Shown one piece after another: positions 50,627 through 59,234 of a DNA stretch of 64,000 nucleotides. The notes under the pieces are model-generated. The model saw only the letters and a list, made by a program, of their open reading frames with translations. It did no database searches and was not told the origin of the DNA. The position numbers were made by a program, and so were the translations under genes. Position 1 is the stretch's first letter. The number at the start of each line of letters is the position of its first letter. This stretch comes from Novosphingobium sp. UBA6272 (lineage in GTDB: Bacteria; Pseudomonadota; Alphaproteobacteria; Sphingomonadales; Sphingomonadaceae), in the NCBI RefSeq assembly GCF_002440635.1, contig NZ_DJUW01000002.1, positions 131,567 through 195,566 on the forward strand. The letters are read 5' to 3'.

Positions 50627-51019
50627 ATGACTGATAAGTCCGCTCATGCTGAGGAGCCGCTGAGCTTGCCGAAGCGGTGTCTCGAAGCACCCGCTGCCGT
50701 AATCCTGACCCCCGCTGCCGAGGCGCGGGTGGCCAAGCTGATGGGCGATGCGCCGGAAGGAACGATCGGGGTCAAGCTCAGCACCCCGCGGCGGGGCTGT
50801 TCGGGGCTGGCCTATTCGGTCGACTATGTCAGCGAGGCCAACGCCTTCGACGAGAAGATCGAGACGCCGGGCGGGCTGTTCTTCATCGATGCCGCCTCGG
50901 TGCTTTACCTGATCGGCAGCACGATGGACTGGGTCGAGGACGATTTCACCGCCGGTTTCGTATTCCAGAACCCCAATGCCAAGGGTTCGTGCGGCTGCGG
51001 CGAGAGTTTTACGGTTTGA
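50627..51019 (+). CDS. sufA: A-type Fe-S carrier SufA with repeat-encoded N-terminus
   Basis: 130 aa. The core starts near residue 25 (AVILTPAAEARVAKLM). Ligand cysteines are in RRGCSGLAYSVDYV and SCGCGESF near the end, the A-type trio. Residues 5-21 (SAHAEEPLSLPKRCLEA) are encoded by the palindromic repeat, so this N-terminal extension is unlike normal SufA. GGAGA precedes the ATG at 50627 (spacing 7). It is the second A-type carrier in the window besides erpA. Confidence 0.92.
   Translation: MTDKSAHAEEPLSLPKRCLEAPAAVILTPAAEARVAKLMGDAPEGTIGVKLSTPRRGCSGLAYSVDYVSEANAFDEKIETPGGLFFIDAASVLYLIGSTMDWVEDDFTAGFVFQNPNAKGSCGCGESFTV
50640..50689. repeat. Palindromic repeat element copy 2, coding the SufA N-terminus
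   Basis: Begins CCGCTCATGCTGAGGAG and ends GTGTCTCGAAGCA. Its reverse complement matches the ends of the element at 50546-50610. Together with copy 1 it makes a large inverted repeat with the sufA ribosome binding site and start codon in the loop (50611-50639). Confidence 0.75.
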
Positions 51020-51043
51020 AGGTAGCGCTTGCTCCAGGCCGGC

Positions 51044-51173
51044 TCACCCGAAGGACCGAAGATGGCCCGCAAAGGGCGCGGCTGCGCTGATCGTCGAACG
51101 ACGCGCCAAATCAAGACGCAGCTTCGATCAGGTGGCGCCGGTCTCTGTCCGCGTTCTTTGGGTCTTCGGGTGA
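51044..51173. repeat. Imperfect long-range inverted repeat after sufA
   Basis: TCACCCGAAGGACCGAAG (51044-51061) is mirrored by CTTTGGGTCTTCGGGTGA (51156-51173), 15 of 18 paired, with smaller inverted pieces between. It fills the 163-bp gap downstream of sufA. It may be another repeat family member or a transcript-end structure. Confidence 0.5.
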
Positions 51174-51182
51174 AACTCTGGT

Positions 51183-52157
51183 TCAGCCCTTGGGTCTGGG
51201 CACAAAGGTTTCCCCTGTTTCCGCGTCGATGAAGGCGATCAGCGCCTTTTCGAGCTCATCAAGGTCTTCGTCGGCCTCCAGCATGTCCTGCAGCCAGCTG
51301 TGTTCTGCGGGTTCGAGTGAGGCAGCGCTCTCTGCGGAATCGTCCCATTCCTCCAGATAGTCGGCCTCGTCTCCGCCGATCTTGAGCAGACTGCCGAACC
51401 CGGAGGCGTTCGGGGCGGCACTGGCCATCCGGCCCAGAAAGCCGCCGACCCCCTGGCCTTCGCGGGCCATAAAGCTTTCCAGTTCGGCCGCGCGGTCCTC
51501 GCTCAGTGCTTCGTGTCCGCCGAAGCCAAGCAGGAACTGGGCCACGCCCTTGACGAACAGGTCGGTCCATTCGGGGGCATTGGCATCGTGCAGCGTGGCA
51601 TCCTTGATCCGGAACAACAGTTCGGCCTCGGCCTTGCTGACCCCGGCCGGGCGCTCGCTGCCGGTGCCGAAGATCAACCGCTTGAGCAGGGTGACTTCGG
51701 TGGCGTTGACCCCGTGCGGCGACAGTGCGCCATGGCGGGTTGGGCCTTCGCCCAGGACAACGGCTTCCTCGATCTGTTTCAGGGCATAGTCGCGCAGTGC
51801 TTGCGGCACGCTGGTTGCCACCTCGATCACACGGACCAGCAGTTCCAGCTCGGCCATGGTCCCGACACGGCCATCACGGTCGACCCGGGAAACCAGTTCT
51901 TCGGCCATTTCGGCATCGACGTAGCCGCGCGGCTCTACCGCATAAACAACAAAGCTGGTCAGCGCATCGCAGAAGAAATCGCACCATTCCGGGGTGGTCT
52001 CGGCGGCGGTCTCGTTGGCGACGAACAGCGATTCCGCTTCATCCGGGCTCATCTTGCCATCGGCCCAGCCGAGCCGGCGCAATTCGAGGATTTCCTCGTT
52101 GGTGATCCGTCCGTCACCCGCGATCTGGGTGGTCAGGTCACCGAATTCGATACTCAT
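51183..52157 (-). CDS. Hypothetical protein with internal duplication
   Basis: 324 aa from ATG 52157. Two similar modules are seen: residues about 15-80, with EAESLFVANETAAETTPEWCDFFCDALTSFVV, and about 160-225, with EAELLFRIKDATLHDANAPEWTDLFVKGVAQFLL. Shared features are EAE-LF, PEW-DLF and a hydrophobic tail. A short DRDGRV motif and acidic tail could suggest metal binding, but no EF-hand fits cleanly. No known family is recognised. Confidence 0.65.
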   Translation of the reverse strand: MSIEFGDLTTQIAGDGRITNEEILELRRLGWADGKMSPDEAESLFVANETAAETTPEWCDFFCDALTSFVVYAVEPRGYVDAEMAEELVSRVDRDGRVGTMAELELLVRVIEVATSVPQALRDYALKQIEEAVVLGEGPTRHGALSPHGVNATEVTLLKRLIFGTGSERPAGVSKAEAELLFRIKDATLHDANAPEWTDLFVKGVAQFLLGFGGHEALSEDRAAELESFMAREGQGVGGFLGRMASAAPNASGFGSLLKIGGDEADYLEEWDDSAESAASLEPAEHSWLQDMLEADEDLDELEKALIAFIDAETGETFVPRPKG

Positions 52158-52224
52158 GGCGCACAGGCCCCCGCTATTCAAAACCGGGACCGATGTGCCG
52201 TAATATCCTTAAATCCGGGTTACC

Positions 52225-52632
52225 TTAACGCCCGCGCAGCGCGGCGACGCAGGCTGCCCGGTCGACATCCTGGCCGTCGCTGGCGCGGCGCGCCTCGACA
52301 TAGGTCGCCTCGGGCTCCCGCCCCGGAGCGCCCGGATAGAGGTAGATGTCGAGCACGCAGGGCTGTCCGGTGAACTGCAACTTGCGGGCATCGCCTTCCC
52401 ACACATCAAGCCGGGCCGGGCCGAACTGGTCGATCAGGTCCTGCGCCCGAGCACCGACCACACCTTCGAGCCCCGGCCCCGCGATCACCCTAGGCTTCGG
52501 CGGCGTGGTATGGCCGGGGCTGCGCAGCGGCACCTTGGTCGGCGGCTTGGGCGCACTTGTCACCGTGCCGCCCGAACCGCAGGCGGACACCATCAGCCCA
52601 AGGGCAAGGGAGAAAAACAGGCGAGCGATCAT
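52225..52632 (-). CDS. Hypothetical lipoprotein
   Basis: 135 aa from ATG 52632. Lipobox VSAC after a hydrophobic signal (ARLFFSLALGLMVSAC) anchors it. A Pro-rich linker (KPPTKVPLRSPGHTTPPKPR) precedes a conserved-looking domain (GLEGVVGARAQDLIDQFGPARLDVWEGDARKLQF) with two cysteines likely disulfide-linked. Function unknown. Its start overlaps the stop of the next gene, so the pair is probably coupled. Confidence 0.68.
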   Translation of the reverse strand: MIARLFFSLALGLMVSACGSGGTVTSAPKPPTKVPLRSPGHTTPPKPRVIAGPGLEGVVGARAQDLIDQFGPARLDVWEGDARKLQFTGQPCVLDIYLYPGAPGREPEATYVEARRASDGQDVDRAACVAALRGR

Positions 52633-53300
52633 GATCTTGGCGCCCCCTTGCGATGAATGAGGTGGACCGCGCAAGCCGCGCCCAGGAACGGTGCGACGAA
52701 ATTGACCACAGGTACGGTGAGCAGAAGCGCCACTACGCCGCCCAGGCCCAGCCGTTCGATCCCGGTCAGCGGCGGCGGACTGCCGGCTGTAGCGCGGTGG
52801 CGCAGCCAGACCATGTCCTGCAGCTCGCGCCCCAGCAGCACCGCGTTGACCAGCAGGAACACCAGCGGCGCGCCAACCCCCGTGATCGCCAGCACCAGCG
52901 CGACCGGAAGGGCCAGCAGGTTGAACAGCAGCGCGCGGCCTGCCCCGGCCAGCGCGCGCCGTGCTTCTTCGTGCAAGCCGAGCTTACGGGCCCGGGCGGC
53001 CATTTCGGGGTAGTCGCGTTGTTCGACTGCCAGCACCACTTCGTCGGCGAAGAACTGCAGCACTGCCAGCGCGATGATCCGCCACAGCAGCCAGCCGGCG
53101 ATCGCCAGGATCAGCACCGCGGCAAGCTGGCCCAGCCCGTCCGCCTCGCCATAGCGGTCCAGCAGCCAGATCAGTCCGAACCAGCCGCCGATCCCCAGCG
53201 CGATGAAGACCAGCAGTGTTACCGCCAGGCTTTTCAGCCAGATCGCCAAGATCCGGCGGTCGGCCAGACGGGTTAGGGCAAGGGCAAAGGCGGGCAACAT
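52629..53300 (-). CDS. EI24-domain integral membrane protein
   Basis: 223 aa from ATG 53300. Four to five hydrophobic segments (AVTLLVFIALGIGGWFGLIWL, AAVLILAIAGWLLWRIIALAVL, LFNLLALPVALVLAITGVGAPLVFLLVNAVLLG, VVALLLTVPVVNFVAPFLGAA) and GRELQDMVWLRHR fit the EI24/CysZ-like family. CysZ imports sulfate; a role here is only inferred. It overlaps the lipoprotein gene by four bases. Confidence 0.75.
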   Translation of the reverse strand: MLPAFALALTRLADRRILAIWLKSLAVTLLVFIALGIGGWFGLIWLLDRYGEADGLGQLAAVLILAIAGWLLWRIIALAVLQFFADEVVLAVEQRDYPEMAARARKLGLHEEARRALAGAGRALLFNLLALPVALVLAITGVGAPLVFLLVNAVLLGRELQDMVWLRHRATAGSPPPLTGIERLGLGGVVALLLTVPVVNFVAPFLGAACAVHLIHRKGAPRS

Positions 53301-53406
53301 CGCGGTGGGATCGCTTGCCGCCGCCACGCTGTCAACGCCGCTTCCCACATGCGGCAAAAACGGCTAGGCGCGGCGCTCATTTTTCTGCCGTATCAGGGGT
53401 CTGTTC

Positions 53407-54402
53407 ATGTCCAAGCCGTCCACCCAGGTCATCGCCATCGGCAATGCCATCGTCGATGTCATGGCCCCGTGCGACGATGCGCTGATCGAACGCTTCGGCA
53501 TGACCCGCGGCGGGATGACGCTGGTCGACACCGAGCGCGCGCATGAGCTGTACCAGGCGATGGGCCCGGCGCGTGAAATCTCGGGCGGCTCGGCGGCCAA
53601 TACCCTCGCCGGTCTCGCCGCGCTCGGCGGGCGCTGCGCCTTCATCGGCCAGGTTGCCGATGACCAGCTGGGTGAGGTCTTCGCCCACGACATCCGCGCC
53701 GGTGGGATCAGTTTTGCAACGCCAGCCCGGGCCGGCGATCCGCCGACCGCCCGCTGCCTGATCTTCGTCACCCCCGATGGCCAGCGGACGATGAACACTT
53801 TCCTCGGTGCGTCGCAGTACCTGCCCCCGGCCGCGCTTGACGAAGCCGCGATCGGCGATGCCGAGGTGCTCTACCTCGAAGGTTACCTGTGGGATCCGGA
53901 AGAGCCGCGCGCGGCGATGCGCCGGGCGATTGCCGCCGCGCGCGGTGCAGGCCGCAAGGTCGCCTTCACCCTGTCCGACGCTTTCGTGATCGACCGGCAC
54001 GGTGACGATTTCCGCGCTATGATCGCGGCCGGCGAAATCGACATCCTGTTCGCCAACCATGTCGAACTGGCGGCGCTGACCGGCCGGGACGATTTCCACG
54101 ACGGAATCGCCGCGCTGCAGGATCAGGTTCCGCTGCTGGTCGTAACCCGCAGCGAGCAGGGTGCTGTCGCCGCCACTGGCGGACAGCTTTACGAAGTTCC
54201 GGCCGAGCCGGTTGCCCGAGTGGTCGATACCACCGGTGCCGGAGACTTGTTTGCCGCCGGATTCCTCCATGGCCACGTCAATGGCCGTCCGGTGTCCGAA
54301 TGCCTGACGCTCGGCGCGATCTGCGCTGCCGAGATCATCTCGCATTATGGCGCCCGGCCCGAAGCGGACTTGAAGGAACTGGTTGCCCAGCGCCTGGGCT
54401 AG
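53407..54402 (+). CDS. PfkB-family carbohydrate kinase (adenosine kinase-like)
   Basis: 331 aa. Motifs are VIAIGNAIVDVMAP near the start, ISGGSAANTLAGLAALGGRCAFIGQVADDQLG and the C-terminal PfkB box DTTGAGDLFAAGFLHG with catalytic Asp. The N-terminal GNAIVD and the QYLPPAALDE stretch favour the adenosine/ribokinase-like alphaproteobacterial clade often annotated adenosine kinase. The substrate is not certain. It stands alone with short flanking gaps. Confidence 0.85.
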   Translation: MSKPSTQVIAIGNAIVDVMAPCDDALIERFGMTRGGMTLVDTERAHELYQAMGPAREISGGSAANTLAGLAALGGRCAFIGQVADDQLGEVFAHDIRAGGISFATPARAGDPPTARCLIFVTPDGQRTMNTFLGASQYLPPAALDEAAIGDAEVLYLEGYLWDPEEPRAAMRRAIAAARGAGRKVAFTLSDAFVIDRHGDDFRAMIAAGEIDILFANHVELAALTGRDDFHDGIAALQDQVPLLVVTRSEQGAVAATGGQLYEVPAEPVARVVDTTGAGDLFAAGFLHGHVNGRPVSECLTLGAICAAEIISHYGARPEADLKELVAQRLG

Positions 54403-54450
54403 GCAAATATTGCGGACGCGACCGGCCGCTTGAAATAGCATTACAGTAAA

Positions 54451-54500
54451 GATTCGTTATCCACAGCCTTATCAACTAAGCTCGACCCTTCGGGTGATTC
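54451..54500. promoter_or_regulatory. DnaA box and two GANTC sites upstream of mipZ
   Basis: TTATCCACA (54457-54465) is a perfect consensus DnaA box. GATTC occurs at 54451-54455 and 54496-54500. All lie within 92 bases before the mipZ start at 54543. Confidence 0.6.
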
Positions 54501-54542
54501 GCGAATGCACTGAAGATGCAGCGCAAAGCCGGGGGTCGGATC

Positions 54543-55460
54543 ATGAATGTCGTCACGCCAATCGGGCAATTTGCCAGCCGCCGCGATGTGGCCGTGGATG
54601 GAGAGCATCCGCGGGTGGTTGTCGCCGATATCGCCAGTCGGCCACGCGGCAATGCCCGGATCATCACAGTTGCCAATGAAAAAGGCGGAGTCGGCAAGTC
54701 GACCCTGGCCTTCCACCTCGCCGTGGCCCTCGCCGATTGCGGGCACAAAGTGCTCGCGGTCGATCTTGACCGGCGCCAGCAATCGCTCAGCCGTGCGCTG
54801 GTTGCGCGCGGCGGTACGGCTAAGCGTCTGGGCGTGCGGCTGCCGCTGCCGCGCGAGCTGTTGCTCCTGCAGCATTCGGGCGCGCATCTTTGCCAGGAAC
54901 TGGCCCGCGCCGGCTGGGACTGCGACTATGTGGTGATCGATGCCCCGGGCCAGGATGCCCCAGTCGTTCGCCGCGCGATCGCCATGGCGGACATGCTGGT
55001 CTCTCCGATCAATCCCTCGTTTGTCGACCTTGGCCTGCTCGGCCAGTTCCACCCGGTCACCCACAAGCTTAACGGGCCCGGCTGCTTTGCCGCGTTGGTC
55101 CTGGAACTGCGCGAGGCGCGGGCCGAGGCGGGCCTGCCGCAGCTTGATTGGCTGGTGATGCAAAACCGCAAGCGGCGCGATGCCAGCCACAACCAGGGCA
55201 AGGTCGATTCCGCCTTGCGGCGCTTGGCGCAGCGGTTCGATTTCCGGGTCGGTGCAGGGCTTTCCGAACGCGTTGCCTACCGCGACCTTGTGCTAATGGG
55301 CCTCACTCAGCTCGATCTGCACCGTCTGCCCGATCTTCCGCGAGCGCGGAGCGGCGCGAACGGAGAGGTGCGGCAATTGCTCGACGATCTCGATATCGGG
55401 CACGAGATTGGCGGGCTGCTGTCCAGAGCCCGCCTCGAACAGCTCCGGGTCAAGACCTGA
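54543..55460 (+). CDS. mipZ: Division-plane positioning ATPase MipZ
   Basis: 305 aa from ATG 54543; ATG 54516 is an alternative. The deviant Walker A NEKGGVGKST ends at residue 54, followed by VLAVDLDRRQQSLSRAL. The family-specific stretches are YVVIDAPGQD, MLVSPINPSFVDLGLLGQFHPV, DWLVMQNRKRR, FRVGAGLSERVAYRDL and FGL-like MGLTQLDL, all matching MipZ rather than ParA. MipZ gradients from ParB-parS at the pole block FtsZ except at midcell. A consensus DnaA box and GANTC sites lie upstream. Confidence 0.93.
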   Translation: MNVVTPIGQFASRRDVAVDGEHPRVVVADIASRPRGNARIITVANEKGGVGKSTLAFHLAVALADCGHKVLAVDLDRRQQSLSRALVARGGTAKRLGVRLPLPRELLLLQHSGAHLCQELARAGWDCDYVVIDAPGQDAPVVRRAIAMADMLVSPINPSFVDLGLLGQFHPVTHKLNGPGCFAALVLELREARAEAGLPQLDWLVMQNRKRRDASHNQGKVDSALRRLAQRFDFRVGAGLSERVAYRDLVLMGLTQLDLHRLPDLPRARSGANGEVRQLLDDLDIGHEIGGLLSRARLEQLRVKT

Positions 55461-55469
55461 CGTGAGGGT

Positions 55470-56276
55470 CTATTCGTCCCACTTGGGATAGCGCAGGATC
55501 GGGGTCTGTCCGCGCAGGAAGTCACGCGGCAGCGTTCCCGTCAGTGCCTTGAAATCGCGGATGAAGTGCGACTGGTCGGCGTAGCCGGCTTCATGCGCCA
55601 ATGCGGTCCAGGCAAGGTCGGGATCGAGCTCTTTGCGGTGCACGGCATGGCCGATCCGGCAAATCCGGGCGTAGTGCTTGGGATTAAGTCCGGTCAACTG
55701 GCGAAAGCGGCGCTGGAAATGCCGCAGCGACAAACCGGCGGCATCGGCCAGATCCTGGATCGGAATTGTCCCGCGCTTCATCCGCAACCGTGTCGCTTCA
55801 CGGGCGACCGGATCGTTGCAGGCCTTGCCCGCGCTCAGCGAGAGCAGCCAATGATCGACCAAAGCAGCCATCGACTGCCAGTCCGGCGCTGACCGCAACT
55901 CGTCGAGCAGGCCATCGGGCAGGGTCAATGGGACCAAGCCGTCTACCAACGAAACCGGATCGACTTCGAACAGACTTCCGGCAGCGGCTGGTTGCAACCG
56001 TGCTGAAAATGTCCGCAGCGGACCATTGATCTCCATGTCGTAACGATAATGGGTCAGCGGTCCGAACAAGCCGACTTCCGGTGCTTCAAGATGTTCTCGT
56101 GATTCGAGATCGTAAAGGCCGTGCCCGCCTTCAAGAATAATCTGGACGAAGCAATTGGGCCGGGCCGGGATCACCCGGCGAACCAAATGGCCGCGATCGG
56201 CAATTTCTCCGCCGATATAGCCGATCAGGCAGGATTCGAGTCCCTTGCAGCCGCTTTCGATCAGGGTAATCTTCAC
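55470..56276 (-). CDS. AraC-family transcriptional regulator
   Basis: 268 aa. The N-terminal sensor part (MKITLIESGCKGLESCLIGYIGGEIADRGHLV) has no cupin I can identify. The C-terminal HTH_18 domain covers about 165-255: IPIQDLADAAGLSLRHFQRRFRQLTGLNPKHYARICRIGHAV and AHEAGYADQSHFIRDFKALTGTLPRDFL. The target is unknown. It ends nine bases from the mipZ stop (convergent). Confidence 0.9.
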   Translation of the reverse strand: MKITLIESGCKGLESCLIGYIGGEIADRGHLVRRVIPARPNCFVQIILEGGHGLYDLESREHLEAPEVGLFGPLTHYRYDMEINGPLRTFSARLQPAAAGSLFEVDPVSLVDGLVPLTLPDGLLDELRSAPDWQSMAALVDHWLLSLSAGKACNDPVAREATRLRMKRGTIPIQDLADAAGLSLRHFQRRFRQLTGLNPKHYARICRIGHAVHRKELDPDLAWTALAHEAGYADQSHFIRDFKALTGTLPRDFLRGQTPILRYPKWDE

Positions 56277-56316
56277 CCCGCCAATCCCCCGTTTGCGCGC
56301 GACCGCAGTTGTACTT

Positions 56317-57597
56317 TTACGACATAGCTTCGCGTTCGACTTCGCGCCAGCCTATATCGTGCCGACAGAAGCCTTCGGGGAAATCGATCTTGTTTACCGC
56401 TGCATAGGCCAGCTTCTGCGCCTCGCTGACGCTGTCCCCGAGCGCAGTCACGTTGAGAACGCGGCCGCCGCCCGCCACCAGCCTGCCCTCCCGCAGCGCG
56501 GTTCCAGCATGAAATACCTTGGCGCCCTCTGCCTCCGCCGCGGCGATGCCGCCGATCGCGCCGCCGGTTCTGGGGGTTCCGGGATAGCCCTCGGCAGCCA
56601 TCACCACAGTCAGCGCGGTCTGGTCTGAAAAGCGCGGGGCGGGCAGGGTGCCCAGCCGGTTTTCGGCGGTGGCCAGCATCAGTTCGGCCAGATCGCCGTC
56701 GTAGCGCTGCATCAGCACCTGGCATTCGGGATCGCCGAACCGGCAATTGTATTCGATCAGCTGGACCCCGGTCGGGGTCAGCATCAGCCCGGCATAGAGC
56801 ACCCCGGAATAGGGCATGCCTTCTTCGGCCATGGCCCGGACGGTGGGCACCACGATGCGTTCCAGCGCCTCGCCTTCGAGCAGCGGGGTCAGCACCGGGG
56901 CCGGACTGTAGGCTCCCATCCCGCCGGTGTTTGGCCCTGTATCCCCGTCGCCGACCCGCTTGTGGTCCTGCGCCGAACCGAAGGGCACCACAGTGTGTCC
57001 ATCGGTGATCGCGAAGAAGCTGGCCTCCTCGCCTTCCAGGAACTCCTCGATCACGGCTTCGGCCCCGGCCGCGCCGAACCGGCCGGAAAAGATCTCGCGC
57101 ACGGCTTCTTCGGCTTCGGTCCGGGTCATCGCAACGGTCACGCCCTTGCCTGCAGCCAGCCCATCGGCCTTGATCACGACCGGGATCGGGAAGCCGTTGA
57201 GCGCGGCCAGGGCGGCATCAAGGCTGGCGACCCGCTTGAAGGCAGCAGTGGGGATGTTGTGACGGGCACACAGTTCCTTGGTGAAGGCCTTTGATCCTTC
57301 CAGCTGGGCCGCCGCCTTGCCCGGTCCGAACACCGCAACCCCAACGCTGCGGAGGCTGTCGGCCAGGCCATCGACCAGCGGTCCTTCGGGCCCGACGACG
57401 ACCAGTCCGATCTGCTCAGATTCGCAAAAGGCCAGCACGGCGGCATGATCGGCAGGATCGAGCGCGACCAGTTCGGCGTGTTCGGCTACGCCCGGATTGC
57501 CCGGACAAGCGAACAGCTTCGTGCACAGGCGGGATTGCGCCAGCTTCCAAGCCAGCGCATGTTCGCGCCCGCCCGACCCGACCAGCAGGATATTCAT
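56317..57597 (-). CDS. purD: Phosphoribosylamine-glycine ligase PurD
   Basis: 426 aa, normal length. ATP-grasp motifs are NILLVGSGGREHALAWKLAQS, GPEGPLVDG, VKADGLAAGKGVTVA, EFLEGEEASFFA and ECRF-like YNCRFGDPECQVL. It joins glycine to phosphoribosylamine in purine synthesis. Its ATG (57597-57595) shares two bases with the ATG of the divergent xseA, so each gene's promoter and ribosome binding site must lie within the other's coding sequence. Confidence 0.96.
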   Translation of the reverse strand: MNILLVGSGGREHALAWKLAQSRLCTKLFACPGNPGVAEHAELVALDPADHAAVLAFCESEQIGLVVVGPEGPLVDGLADSLRSVGVAVFGPGKAAAQLEGSKAFTKELCARHNIPTAAFKRVASLDAALAALNGFPIPVVIKADGLAAGKGVTVAMTRTEAEEAVREIFSGRFGAAGAEAVIEEFLEGEEASFFAITDGHTVVPFGSAQDHKRVGDGDTGPNTGGMGAYSPAPVLTPLLEGEALERIVVPTVRAMAEEGMPYSGVLYAGLMLTPTGVQLIEYNCRFGDPECQVLMQRYDGDLAELMLATAENRLGTLPAPRFSDQTALTVVMAAEGYPGTPRTGGAIGGIAAAEAEGAKVFHAGTALREGRLVAGGGRVLNVTALGDSVSEAQKLAYAAVNKIDFPEGFCRHDIGWREVEREAMS

Positions 57598-58996
57598 GTC
57601 AGCGCCGCCTTATTCCGATGAAGAACCCGCCGGGCTGGTAGCGAAGGAAGCGGCAGGGGACAACGCCGCAGCGCTCTCGGTCAGCGAGATTTCCGCATTG
57701 CTCAAGCGCACGGTCGAGGACCGCTTCGGTTTCGTCCGCGTGCGGGGCGAGATCAGCGGGTTTAAGCGCGCCGCCTCGGGCCATGTCTATCTGGGGCTCA
57801 AGGACGAGAATGCCCGGCTCGACGCGGTGATGTGGCGCGGCACGGCGCAACGGCTCAATTTCCAGCCCGAGGACGGGCTCGAGGTGGTCGCGACCGGCAA
57901 GCTCACCACCTATCCCGGGCGCTCGAACTACCAGATGGTGATCGAGCGGATGGAAGTGGCTGGCGAAGGCGCGCTGCTGGCACTTCTGGCTCGCAACAAG
58001 GCCCGGTTCGAGGCAGAGGGGTTGTTTGCGCCGGAGCGCAAACGGGCGATCCCCTATCTGCCGCGCGTGATCGGGGTGGTGACTTCACCAACCGGAGCGG
58101 TGATCCGCGACATCCTGCACCGCCTGGCCGACCGGTTTCCGGTGCGGGTGCTGGTCTGGCCGGTGCTGGTCCAGGGCCAGGGCGCGGCCGAACAGGTGGC
58201 GGCGGCCGTGCGCGGCTTTTCGGCGCTGGCCCCCGGCGGCGCGGTGCCGCGTCCGGACCTGGTGATCGTGGCGCGCGGTGGCGGCTCGATCGAGGATCTC
58301 TGGGCCTTCAACGAAGAAGTGGTGGTCCGCGCCGTGGCCGACTGCACCGTGCCGGTGATTTCGGCGGTCGGGCACGAGACCGACACCACCTTGTGTGACT
58401 TCGCCGCCGATCGCCGCGCCCCGACCCCGACCGCAGCGGCGGAAATGGCGGTTCCGGTCCGATCCGAATTGCTCAACCAGATCGCCGAACTGGCGCTACG
58501 CAAACGCCGCGCGGTGCTGCGTCCGCTGCAACTGGGGCGTGAACGGCTCGCTGCCCGGGCCGAGCGTATGCCTGCCCCGCAGGCGCTGCTGGCCCCACAG
58601 GCGCAGCGGCTCGATGACCTGTCGGAGCGGTTTCGCCGCGCGCTGTGTGATCGCACCGCCTTGGCCCGGGGCGAGCTGCAGCGGGTGGCCGGACGACTTT
58701 CGCTGCCGCTGGTCGCCTCGCGGGTCCAGACCGCGCAAGGGCGGCTCGATGGCCTGGCCCGGCTGTTCGTCTCGCTCGATCCGGACAAGGTGTTGGGGCG
58801 CGGCTATGTCCGGGTGACCGGCCCTGACGGGCGGACCCTGACGACCCGCGCGGGGGCCGCAGCGCAACCTTCGCTCACACTGCATTTCCAGGATGGCGAA
58901 CTGGCGGTCGGCACCGGCTCTGCGCCAGTCCGTGCCGCAGCCCGGCCAAAAACCGGTCCCGCGCCCGATGATGGACCTCAGGGTAAATTGCTCTGA
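57596..58996 (+). CDS. xseA: Exodeoxyribonuclease VII large subunit
   Basis: 466 aa from ATG 57596. The N-terminal OB domain (AALSVSEISALLKRTVEDRFGFVRVRGEISGFKRAASGHVYLGLKD) is followed by YLPRVIGVVTSPTGAVIRDI, IVARGGGSIEDLWAFNEE and VGHETDTTLCDFAADRRAPTPTAAAE, all family signatures. It degrades single-stranded DNA with the XseB subunit, which is not in the window. A long upstream frame overlapping purD was trimmed. Confidence 0.95.
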   Translation: MSAPPYSDEEPAGLVAKEAAGDNAAALSVSEISALLKRTVEDRFGFVRVRGEISGFKRAASGHVYLGLKDENARLDAVMWRGTAQRLNFQPEDGLEVVATGKLTTYPGRSNYQMVIERMEVAGEGALLALLARNKARFEAEGLFAPERKRAIPYLPRVIGVVTSPTGAVIRDILHRLADRFPVRVLVWPVLVQGQGAAEQVAAAVRGFSALAPGGAVPRPDLVIVARGGGSIEDLWAFNEEVVVRAVADCTVPVISAVGHETDTTLCDFAADRRAPTPTAAAEMAVPVRSELLNQIAELALRKRRAVLRPLQLGRERLAARAERMPAPQALLAPQAQRLDDLSERFRRALCDRTALARGELQRVAGRLSLPLVASRVQTAQGRLDGLARLFVSLDPDKVLGRGYVRVTGPDGRTLTTRAGAAAQPSLTLHFQDGELAVGTGSAPVRAAARPKTGPAPDDGPQGKLL

Positions 58997-59023
58997 AAGG
59001 ATCGCTTTGCTAGGACGGGCGCC

Positions 59024-59227
59024 ATGTTGATGAATTCTGCCGATCGCCCCGCCATGCTGTTCTATCAGGCCAATGGCTTTCGCGTGCTGAGCCCGGGCAA
59101 CCACGTGGTCTGCGCGGTATCGGGTGACCGGGTTATGCTTGAAGCGCTGCGCTATTGGAGCGTTGAGCGCCAGGAAGCCTACGCCAGCCCCGAGCTCGCC
59201 AGCCGCCGGCTGCTTGGCCAGGGTTGA
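59024..59227 (+). CDS. DUF2093 family protein
   Basis: 67 aa. FRVLSPGNHVVCAVSGDRVMLEALRYWSVERQEAYASPELA is the DUF2093 pattern of small alphaproteobacterial proteins of unknown function. The start could be ATG 59024 or 59030. It lies between xseA and the M23 peptidase, 27 and 7 bases away, in a common order for sphingomonads, so it is probably in the xseA transcript. Confidence 0.85.
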   Translation: MLMNSADRPAMLFYQANGFRVLSPGNHVVCAVSGDRVMLEALRYWSVERQEAYASPELASRRLLGQG

Positions 59228-59234
59228 TAAGGTG

